Source: Dehalococcoidia bacterium (GTDB lineage Bacteria > Chloroflexota > Dehalococcoidia > UBA2979). Taken from it: a DNA stretch of 8,755 nucleotides. How positions within the stretch are numbered: position 1 is the first letter of the stretch; each line of letters starts with the position of its first letter. The translations under genes and the position numbers were made by a program. The notes beneath the pieces were generated by a model. It was not told the DNA's origin. It was given only the letters and a program-made list of their open reading frames with translations, and made no database searches. The DNA is taken from the NCBI GenBank assembly GCA_030745285.1, contig JASLOV010000017.1, forward strand, positions 1 through 8,755, given 5' to 3'. Below are positions 1-5,391 of this stretch, piece by piece.

Positions 1-550
1 TCTGAACGGGCACGCCGACAGCGTCGGCGGCATGGTCGTGGCGGCGCGTGACGACCATATCGAGTGGCTGCGGTTCGTCCAGAACGCCGCCGGCGCGATC
101 CTGAGCCCGTTCGACTCGTGGCTCCTGCTGCGCGGCACGAAAACCCTGGCGCTGCGGATGGCACAGCACAACGCCAACGGCCTCGCCCTGGCGCAGTGCC
201 TCGCGGACCACCCGAAGGTCGAGCGCGTCTTCTACCCCGGCCTGCCGGATCATCGACAGCACGCGCTGGCGCGGCGCCAGATGCACGGCTTCGGGGGCAT
301 GGTCGCCTTCGAGCTGGGGTCGCTCGAGGCCGCGCGCCATGTCCTCGACAGCGTCAGCGTCTTCTCGCTGGCCGAGAGCCTCGGTGGAGTCGAAAGCCTG
401 ATCAGTCATCCCGCCACGATGACCCACGCCTCGGTCCCCGCGAATGAGCGGCAGGCCCGCGGCATCACCGACGGCCTGGTGCGGCTCTCGGTCGGCATCG
501 AGGACCTCGACGACCTGGAAGGCGACCTCCGTCAGGCGCTGGAGGCCTAG
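1..550 (+). CDS. PLP-dependent trans-sulfuration enzyme (cystathionine gamma-synthase/lyase family), 3' part only
   Basis: This is the C-terminal 182 residues of a Cys/Met-metabolism PLP enzyme; the 5' part lies outside the window. Frame 2 opens with LNGHADSVGG, which in this family directly follows the SxTKY motif holding the PLP lysine, so the catalytic lysine lies just upstream of base 1. Family landmarks follow in order: FDSWLLLRGTKTL (substrate and dimer region), the YPGLP segment, FGGMVAFEL, then AESLGGVESLISHPATMTH and VRLSVGIED near the end. Family members make cystathionine from an activated homoserine and cysteine (MetB), or cleave cystathionine to cysteine (CGL), in the cytoplasm. 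The visible C-terminal motifs are shared by both, so I do not choose between them. The stop is TAG at 548-550. The next gene starts 16 nt later on the same strand, so co-transcription is possible although the functions are unrelated. Confidence 0.93.
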   Translation, partial: LNGHADSVGGMVVAARDDHIEWLRFVQNAAGAILSPFDSWLLLRGTKTLALRMAQHNANGLALAQCLADHPKVERVFYPGLPDHRQHALARRQMHGFGGMVAFELGSLEAARHVLDSVSVFSLAESLGGVESLISHPATMTHASVPANERQARGITDGLVRLSVGIEDLDDLEGDLRQALEA

Positions 551-566
551 CCGCCGCCGCCGTCCC

Positions 567-1187
567 ATGGCTCCCGCACTCGCGCTCCTCAACGCCCCAC
601 GCCGATGGCTCCGAGGCATGTACGACTGGACGATGCACTGGGCCGACACGCCCGTCAGCCTCGCGGCGCTCACCGGCATCGCGGTCGCTGAAAGCTCGGT
701 CTTCCCGATACCGCCCGATGTCTTGTTGATCGCCATCGTCGCCGCGAATCCGAAGCGCTGGCTGCAGGCCGCCGGGCTCTGCGCGGCCGGATCAGTGGTT
801 GGCGCCGCCATCGGCTATCTGATTGGCGCCGTCTTCATGGCCACCGCCGGACAGCCGATCGTCGACTTCTACGGCGCCCAGGCGCGGTGGGACCAGGTCG
901 TGGAGATCTACACCGGGGTCTGGGGCGTCTGGTTTCTGGCCGGCGCCGCCTTCACCCCGATTCCCTTCAAGGTCGCAACGATCGCCGCCGGCGCCACGGG
1001 GATGGCGTTCTGGCCATTCCTGTTCGTCAGCTTCGTCGGCCGGTCAGGCCGGTTCTTCCTCGTCTCGACGATTCTCAGGATCTGGGGGCCGCGCGTCCGG
1101 CAGACGATCGAGCGTCACTTCGATCTGGCCGCGCTGCTGTTTCTCGTGCTGCTCGTCGGCGGCTTCCTGCTCATCCGGGTCCTCTAG
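567..1187 (+). CDS. YqaA-type DedA/SNARE-associated family membrane protein
   Basis: A 206-residue polytopic inner-membrane protein of the DedA (VTT/SNARE-associated) superfamily, YqaA-like branch. Hydrophobic segments lie at roughly residues 29-60, 66-92, 119-144, 147-171 and 187-205. The hallmark re-entrant motifs are present: AESSVFPIPPD (41-51), with acidic residues E42 and D51, and FTPIPFK (129-135). GRSGRFF (158-164) carries arginines resembling the functional Arg pair of E. coli YqjA. DedA proteins are implicated in envelope homeostasis, proton-dependent transport and lipid-carrier recycling; which applies here cannot be read from sequence. I chose ATG at 567 because the LRGMYDW stretch around the internal ATG at 618 looks like part of the conserved N-terminus. 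Neither start has a good Shine-Dalgarno. The C-terminus converges on cutA with 28 nt between the stop codons. Confidence 0.9.
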   Translation: MAPALALLNAPRRWLRGMYDWTMHWADTPVSLAALTGIAVAESSVFPIPPDVLLIAIVAANPKRWLQAAGLCAAGSVVGAAIGYLIGAVFMATAGQPIVDFYGAQARWDQVVEIYTGVWGVWFLAGAAFTPIPFKVATIAAGATGMAFWPFLFVSFVGRSGRFFLVSTILRIWGPRVRQTIERHFDLAALLFLVLLVGGFLLIRVL

Positions 1188-1215
1188 CGGACGCTCTCCG
1201 CGCCATGCTCATCCG

Positions 1216-1539
1216 TTAGTCCACCGACTTCGCCACCCACGCCAGGTAGGCGTCGCCGCCGCCGCTCGCCGGGATGTCGAGAATCTCGGCCACGGCGTAC
1301 GGATGCAGCGCCTCCAGCCTGGCGTGCAGCGCTGCCACCTTTCCGGGCGTCGTCTTCATGACGATCTGGTGTTCGCTGCCCTGCTCGATCCGCCCCTCCC
1401 AGCGGTAGACCGACCGCATCTCGGGAAAGATGCTCACGCACGCGGCCAGCCGCTCCGCGATCAACGTCTTCGCCAGGTCGAGCGCCGCATCTTCCGCCGG
1501 CATCGTCGTCAGGACGATGACACATCTGTCTGCGCTCAC
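1216..1539 (-). CDS. cutA: Divalent-cation tolerance protein CutA
   Basis: A complete 107-residue CutA1 protein, normal in length for the family. Signatures in order: VIVLTTMP (7-14, first strand), ERLAACV (29-35), SVYRWEG (43-49), KTT (62-64), LHPY (78-81) and YLAW (98-101). CutA proteins form very stable trimers with a PII-like ferredoxin fold. The name comes from copper tolerance in E. coli, but the biochemical role remains uncertain in most bacteria, so I claim no metal function. The start is GTG at 1537-1539, supported by a GGAGGG Shine-Dalgarno on the minus strand at 1544-1549, four bases upstream. The gene diverges from the FtsB-like gene across 75 bp, in which I see no convincing promoter hexamers, and converges on the DedA gene. 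Confidence 0.95.
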   Translation of the reverse strand: MSADRCVIVLTTMPAEDAALDLAKTLIAERLAACVSIFPEMRSVYRWEGRIEQGSEHQIVMKTTPGKVAALHARLEALHPYAVAEILDIPASGGGDAYLAWVAKSVD

Positions 1540-1543
1540 GTTG

Positions 1544-1549
1544 CCCTCC
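1544..1549 (-). promoter_or_regulatory. Ribosome binding site fixing the cutA GTG start
   Basis: The minus strand reads GGAGGG, then CAAC, then GTG. This is one of the few strong Shine-Dalgarno sequences in the window. It supports the non-ATG start of cutA. Confidence 0.7.
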
Positions 1550-1614
1550 GCGCCACCGGCCCTATTCGCCCCACAGCCTGCGGCCGAAATACCAGATGGA
1601 CGTCCGTCTGCGCC

Positions 1615-1980
1615 ATGCCGAAGATCGAACTGCCCCGCGCCCCGCGCCGAAACGCCCGACGCAAGCCGGCGCCCCCGCGCAGCCGGCGGACGCTCCAGCT
1701 TTTGCTGCTGTTCGTGACGAGCATCCTGCTGGCGGATGCGATCATCGGCGAGCGCGGCCTGCTGGAGACCTTGCGGGCGCGCCGTCGCGACACGGCCCTC
1801 CAGACCGAGATCGCCGAGCAGCGTCAGGAGAACGCACGGCTGCGAGAGCAGGCCCGGCGCCTGCGCGAGGATCCCGCGGCGATCGAGGCGATCGCGCGGC
1901 GCGACCTCGGCTTGCTCAGTCCGGGCGAGATCCTCTTCATCATCAAGGACGTCAAGCCGGCGTCTCGTCGGCTCGAATAG
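1615..1980 (+). CDS. FtsB/DivIC-like septum formation initiator protein
   Basis: A 121-residue single-pass membrane protein with FtsB/DivIC architecture. The N-terminus is very basic and Pro/Arg-rich (residues 7-25), consistent with a cytoplasmic end. One transmembrane helix follows (about 27-44, LQLLLLFVTSILLADAII), then a charged heptad-like coiled coil (about 52-86). The C-terminal block DPAAIEAIARRDLGLLSPGE (86-105) matches the family pattern of an ALGL-type turn followed by PGE and a short strand. Family members bind FtsL and FtsQ or their counterparts in the divisome periplasm and help activate septal peptidoglycan synthesis. The start is ATG 1615. The frame stays open far upstream, but that stretch is antisense to cutA or overlaps the DedA gene and is not real coding. 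No clear Shine-Dalgarno is seen. No cell-division partner genes are nearby. Confidence 0.88.
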   Translation: MPKIELPRAPRRNARRKPAPPRSRRTLQLLLLFVTSILLADAIIGERGLLETLRARRRDTALQTEIAEQRQENARLREQARRLREDPAAIEAIARRDLGLLSPGEILFIIKDVKPASRRLE

Positions 1981-2000
1981 CCGAACCGCACCTCGATAGC

Positions 2001-2031
2001 GCGCCGTCTCGTTGACCGTCTCGAACGGCGC
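2001..2031 (+). terminator. Inverted repeat after the ftsB-like gene, possible weak terminator
   Basis: GCGCCGT (2001-2007) is exactly complementary to ACGGCGC (2025-2031). TCG/CGA extends the stem across a one-base bulge, leaving a 10-nt loop. It lies 20 nt after the FtsB-like stop codon. The following sequence (ATGTTAACAT) is AT-rich but not a T-run, so a classical rho-independent terminator is not demonstrated. It also overlaps the candidate -35 element of the tRNA promoter. Confidence 0.3.
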
Positions 2032-2041
2032 ATGTTAACAT
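2012..2041 (+). promoter_or_regulatory. Candidate sigma70-type promoter for the initiator tRNA
   Basis: TTGACC (2012-2017, 5/6 match to -35) is followed after 18 nt by TAACAT (2036-2041, 4/6 match to -10). It would start transcription near 2048, about 45 nt before the mature tRNA. A second -10-like hexamer, TAGAAT (2082-2087), sits just five bases before the tRNA 5' end but has no recognisable -35 at normal spacing. I cannot tell which is used. Confidence 0.4.
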
Positions 2042-2092
2042 CGTAGAGTTTGGCACCCACCCGCCGGGCCGGCGTGTGCGGTAGAATGCTGA

Positions 2093-2169
<77 letters not shown>

Positions 2170-2177
2170 ACTTCCGC

Positions 2178-2210
2178 AAGGGGTCGAGGCGAGAACGCTT
2201 CGGCCCCTTT
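2178..2210 (+). terminator. Strong hairpin terminator downstream of the initiator tRNA
   Basis: A 14-bp stem, AAGGGGTCGAGGCG / CGCTTCGGCCCCTT, contains two G-U pairs and an AGAA tetraloop. It begins 8 nt after the tRNA CCA and is followed by TTTCCTGTTT, a broken U-tract. It fits an intrinsic terminator and/or a 3' processing boundary for the tRNA precursor. The exporter gene starts only 26 nt further on. Confidence 0.72.
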
Positions 2211-2235
2211 CCTGTTTCTGGGGCGCGCGCATGAC

Positions 2236-2862
2236 ATGTCCGACGGCTGGTCGTTTCTCGTCGCCGGCGCGTTGGTCGGGCTCGCTGGCGGCTTCGCCCC
2301 CGGCCCGATCTCGATGCTGGTCATCGTCCAGAGCCTGCGCTATGGCCTGGGCGAAGGCCTGAAGGTCGCGATCGCGCCGCTCCTGACCGACGCGCCGGTC
2401 GCCATCGCCGCGCTGCTCGTCATCAGCCGGCTCGACGACGCGAGCCTGGCGCTCGGTGTAATTGCGCTGACGGGCGCCGCCTTCCTCAGCTACCTCGCCT
2501 ACCAGAGCCTGACCTTCGAGGCGCCGGCCGCGACCCCGGATGCTCAGGCGCCCGGCTCGCTGCGGAAGGGGATGCTCACAAACCTCGTGAACCCGAATCC
2601 GTATCTGTTCTGGTTCACGGTCGGCGCGCCGACGGTCGTCGAGGCGCATCGTGCGAGCTGGATGTTCGTCGGTCTGTTCCTGGCCGGCCTCTACGTCTGT
2701 CTGATCGGGGCCAAGGTGACGTTCGCGGTCGTGGCCGCCCGGGGCCGGTCGTTCCTGCAGGGTACGGCCTACCGCTACACGCTCCGCGCGCTGGGTGTGG
2801 GGCTCTTCATCTACGCGCTGAAGTTCGTCCGTGACGGGCTCGGTTATCTGGGCGTCACTTGA
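2236..2862 (+). CDS. LysE/RhtB-family transporter
   Basis: A 208-residue inner-membrane protein of the LysE/RhtB amino-acid exporter superfamily, of usual length. The N-terminal helix carries the family signature GGFAPGPISMLVIVQ (18-32), followed by hydrophobic segments at about 45-65, 70-92, 122-136 and 141-168 and a last helix around 182-196. NLVNPNPYLFWF (116-127) is the second conserved motif. Family members export amino acids or similar small metabolites by proton exchange; the substrate is not predictable here. ATG 2236 is chosen because ATG 2231 is out of frame. The Shine-Dalgarno is weak (a GGGGCG stretch about 10 nt upstream). No obvious separate promoter fits between the tRNA hairpin and the start, so expression may depend on readthrough from the tRNA unit. 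It converges on zwf with only 4 nt between the stop codons. Confidence 0.9.
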   Translation: MSDGWSFLVAGALVGLAGGFAPGPISMLVIVQSLRYGLGEGLKVAIAPLLTDAPVAIAALLVISRLDDASLALGVIALTGAAFLSYLAYQSLTFEAPAATPDAQAPGSLRKGMLTNLVNPNPYLFWFTVGAPTVVEAHRASWMFVGLFLAGLYVCLIGAKVTFAVVAARGRSFLQGTAYRYTLRALGVGLFIYALKFVRDGLGYLGVT

Positions 2863-2866
2863 CACT

Positions 2867-4390
2867 TCAAGCAAGTGCTCGCCAGCGACGGCCGTCCCTG
2901 GCGAGGAGTTCGTCGGCGGCGGACGGCCCCGCGTCGCCGGCGGCGTAGTTGGCGAAGTCACGCGCCGGTAGCGCGCCCCAGACATCGAGAATCGGCGAGA
3001 CCGTCCGCCATCCCGCCTCGACGTTGTCGGCCCGCTGGAACAGCGTGGCGTCGCCCTTCATCGCGTCGTAGAGCAGCGTCTCGTAGCCGGTCGACCGCAT
3101 CCGGCCGAAGTAGTCGGTATACGAGAAGTCCATGTCGACCCCGCCGATCTGCAGCGTGGCTGACGGCATCTTCGCGCCGAAGTGGAGCGAGATCCCCTCG
3201 TCGGGCTGAATCCGCATCACCAGCGTGTTCGGCGCCAGCTGCTCCACCGCCGTCTCGCGGAACATCATGAACGGCGCGCGCTTGAACTGGATGGCGATCT
3301 CGGTCAACCGGGCCGGCATCCGCTTCCCGGTGCGGACGTAGAAGGGCACCCCGGCCCACCGCCAGTTGTCGACCAGGAGCTTCATCGCCACGAACGTCTC
3401 CGTCTCGCTGTCCGCGGCCACGCTGGCCTCAGCGCGATACCCGGGCACGCCGCCGCCATCGGCGCCGGTCCCCGACCCGTACTGTCCCCGGACCGCCCGC
3501 GTGATCACCTCCTCGGGCGCAATCGGCTGCAGGGCCTGAAGCACCTTGCCCTTCTCGTTGCGAACGGCCTCGGCCTCGAACGAGACGGGCGGCTCCATCG
3601 CCGTGAGTGCCAGGAGCTGGAAGATGTGGTTCGGCACCATGTCCCGAAGCGCGCCGGCCCCGTCGTAGTAGCGCCCGCGCCCCTCGACGCCGAGCTGTTC
3701 GGCGACCGTGATCTGCACATGGTCGATGTAACGACGATTCCAGACCGGCTCGAAGATCCCGTTGGCAAATCTGAAGACGAGAATGTTCTGAACCGTCTCC
3801 TTCCCGAGGTAGTGGTCGATCCGGTAGACCTGCGACTCACGCAGGACCCCGCCCAGGGCGCCGTTCAGCGCCTGCGCCGACGCCAGATCGTGGCCGAACG
3901 GCTTCTCGACCACGACGCGCCGCCAGCCGCCATCGCTCTCGGACACCAGGCCGGAACCGCCCAACTGGGCCACGATCGGCGCGAAGAACTCGGGCGGCGT
4001 CGCCAGGTAGAACAGCCGGTTGCCGCCCGTTCGCCGCTCGGCGTCGATCCGATCGAGCCGGGACCCGAGACGCCCGAACGCCGCACCATTGCCGAGCTTC
4101 CCCTGCACGTAGTGCAGGCGCTCCGAGAGCCAGGCCCAGAGATCGCGGTCGAGCTCGCCGTCGACGTGGTCGGCGATGCACGAGGCCAGGTGATCCCGAA
4201 AGACCTCGTCGCTGTAGTCGCGACCACCGAATCCGACGACGGCGAAATCGTTCGAGAGCAGCTTGTGCCGGGCCAGGTGATACAGCGCGGGCACGAGCTT
4301 GCGCATCGTCAGATCGCCGCCCGCACCGAAGATCACCATCGCGTTCGGTCCGGTCGGCGTGGCGTGGAACGGATCGGTGCGCGTGGTCAT
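2867..4390 (-). CDS. zwf: Glucose-6-phosphate 1-dehydrogenase
   Basis: A 507-residue enzyme of normal length. It oxidises glucose-6-phosphate to 6-phosphogluconolactone, the entry to the oxidative pentose-phosphate pathway, in the cytoplasm. The Rossmann motif is GAGGDLTMRKL (22-32). EKPFGHD lies at 162-168, and the active-site signature RIDHYLGKE at 190-198. DMVPNH (250-255) supplies the probable general-base His255, and RTGKRM (353-358) a conserved substrate lysine. In the loop after the second Rossmann strand the sequence is GFGGRD (53-58); most NADP enzymes have Arg where the second Gly of GG stands. The start is ATG at 4388-4390; a longer frame to 4549 is only antisense-like readthrough of gnd. 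The start overlaps the gnd stop by 4 nt (ATGA), implying translational coupling. It is the last gene of the operon. Confidence 0.97.
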   Translation of the reverse strand: MTTRTDPFHATPTGPNAMVIFGAGGDLTMRKLVPALYHLARHKLLSNDFAVVGFGGRDYSDEVFRDHLASCIADHVDGELDRDLWAWLSERLHYVQGKLGNGAAFGRLGSRLDRIDAERRTGGNRLFYLATPPEFFAPIVAQLGGSGLVSESDGGWRRVVVEKPFGHDLASAQALNGALGGVLRESQVYRIDHYLGKETVQNILVFRFANGIFEPVWNRRYIDHVQITVAEQLGVEGRGRYYDGAGALRDMVPNHIFQLLALTAMEPPVSFEAEAVRNEKGKVLQALQPIAPEEVITRAVRGQYGSGTGADGGGVPGYRAEASVAADSETETFVAMKLLVDNWRWAGVPFYVRTGKRMPARLTEIAIQFKRAPFMMFRETAVEQLAPNTLVMRIQPDEGISLHFGAKMPSATLQIGGVDMDFSYTDYFGRMRSTGYETLLYDAMKGDATLFQRADNVEAGWRTVSPILDVWGALPARDFANYAAGDAGPSAADELLARDGRRWRALA

Positions 4391-5367
4391 GACCGCCCCG
4401 GCTCGACGTGCCCGCCGAACTTCTCCCGCATCGCCGACAGGACCTTCTCGGCGAAGGTGTGATCCTGTCGCGACCGGAAACGGGCGTAGAGCGCAGCCGA
4501 CAAGACGTCGGCGGGCACGGCCTCCTCGACGGCGGTCTGGACCGTCCACCGGCCTTCCCCTGAATCCTGGACCACACCGGTGTAGCGGTCCAGCGCCGGA
4601 TCCTCGACCAGTGCGGCCGCCGTGAGATCGAGCAGCCAGGACGACACGACACTGCCCCGCCGCCAGACCTCGGCGACGTCGGCGAGGTTCAGATCGTACC
4701 GCAGCCCGTCGGGTCGGTCGGGCCGGCCCGCGCCCCGCATGATGTCGAAGCCCTCGGCGTACGCCTGCATCAGGCCGTACTCGATCCCGTTGTGCACCAT
4801 CTTGACGAAGTGGCCGGCGCCGACCGGACCGCAGTGGACGTAGCCCTGCTCCGCCGTACCGCCAACCTCATCGCGCCCGGGTGTGCGCGGGATCTCACCG
4901 CGCCCGGGCGCCAGCGTTCGGAAGATCGGGTCGAGTCTCCCCACGATGTCCGGCTTACCGCCGATCATCATCGAGTAGCCGCGCTCCAGACCCCACACGC
5001 CCCCGCTGGTCCCCACGTCGACATAGCCGACGCCACGCCCCGCGAGGGCCCCGGCACGCCGGACATCGTCTTTGTAGAAGCTGTTGCCGCCATCGACGAC
5101 GGCATCGCCCGACGCTAGCCGCTCGCCCAGCGCCGCGACTGTCTCGTCGGTGATCCGTCCGGCCGGCACCATGACCCAGACGGCGCGCGGCACCTCGAGC
5201 GCCTCGACCAACGCGTCGAGCGACGCGGCGCCCGTCGCGCCTGCCGTGACCATCTGCTCGACCGCCTTCGAATCAACGTCGAAGACGACGCACTGATGGC
5301 CGCCCGCCATGAGGCGCCGCACCATGTTCGCGCCCATCCGTCCGAGGCCCACCATTCCCAGTTGCAT
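4387..5367 (-). CDS. gnd: 6-phosphogluconate dehydrogenase (decarboxylating), short GntZ-like type
   Basis: A 326-residue enzyme of the short class of 6PGDH (about 300 residues, against about 470 in E. coli). It converts 6-phosphogluconate to ribulose-5-phosphate and CO2. The Rossmann motif is GLGRMG (7-12), and the second strand ends VVFD with Asp30, a position where NADP enzymes normally carry the NRT-type motif. DGGNS lies at 92-96 and the substrate loop VGTSGG at 118-123. The catalytic block HFVKMVHNGIEYG (186-198) has Lys189, Asn193 and Glu196, matching sheep K183, N187 and E190. It ends with the family FGGH motif (317-320). I prefer ATG 5367 to the upstream GTG 5373 because GAGGAG lies five bases before the ATG and runs into the GTG. 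It is the middle gene of the operon, 24 nt after pgi. Confidence 0.96.
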   Translation of the reverse strand: MQLGMVGLGRMGANMVRRLMAGGHQCVVFDVDSKAVEQMVTAGATGAASLDALVEALEVPRAVWVMVPAGRITDETVAALGERLASGDAVVDGGNSFYKDDVRRAGALAGRGVGYVDVGTSGGVWGLERGYSMMIGGKPDIVGRLDPIFRTLAPGRGEIPRTPGRDEVGGTAEQGYVHCGPVGAGHFVKMVHNGIEYGLMQAYAEGFDIMRGAGRPDRPDGLRYDLNLADVAEVWRRGSVVSSWLLDLTAAALVEDPALDRYTGVVQDSGEGRWTVQTAVEEAVPADVLSAALYARFRSRQDHTFAEKVLSAMREKFGGHVEPGRS

Positions 5368-5372
5368 CTGCA

Positions 5373-5378
5373 CTCCTC
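5373..5378 (-). promoter_or_regulatory. Ribosome binding site deciding the gnd start
   Basis: The minus strand reads GAGGAG, TGCAG, ATG. The strong Shine-Dalgarno has ideal spacing to the ATG at 5367 and would overlap the alternative in-frame GTG at 5373, so the ATG is the likely start. Confidence 0.7.
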
Positions 5379-5391
5379 GTCTAGCCCCCGA

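Noticed and set aside
823..1614. Upstream extension of the FtsB-like frame
   Set aside because: Overlaps the DedA gene and runs antisense to cutA, with Ser/Arg-rich low-complexity translation. The family N-terminus fits ATG 1615.
3182..4462. Long plus-strand open frame (426 codons) opposite zwf
   Set aside because: Antisense shadow of a GC-rich gene; the translation is rich in His, Arg and Leu, with no domain signatures, while the minus strand encodes an intact Zwf.
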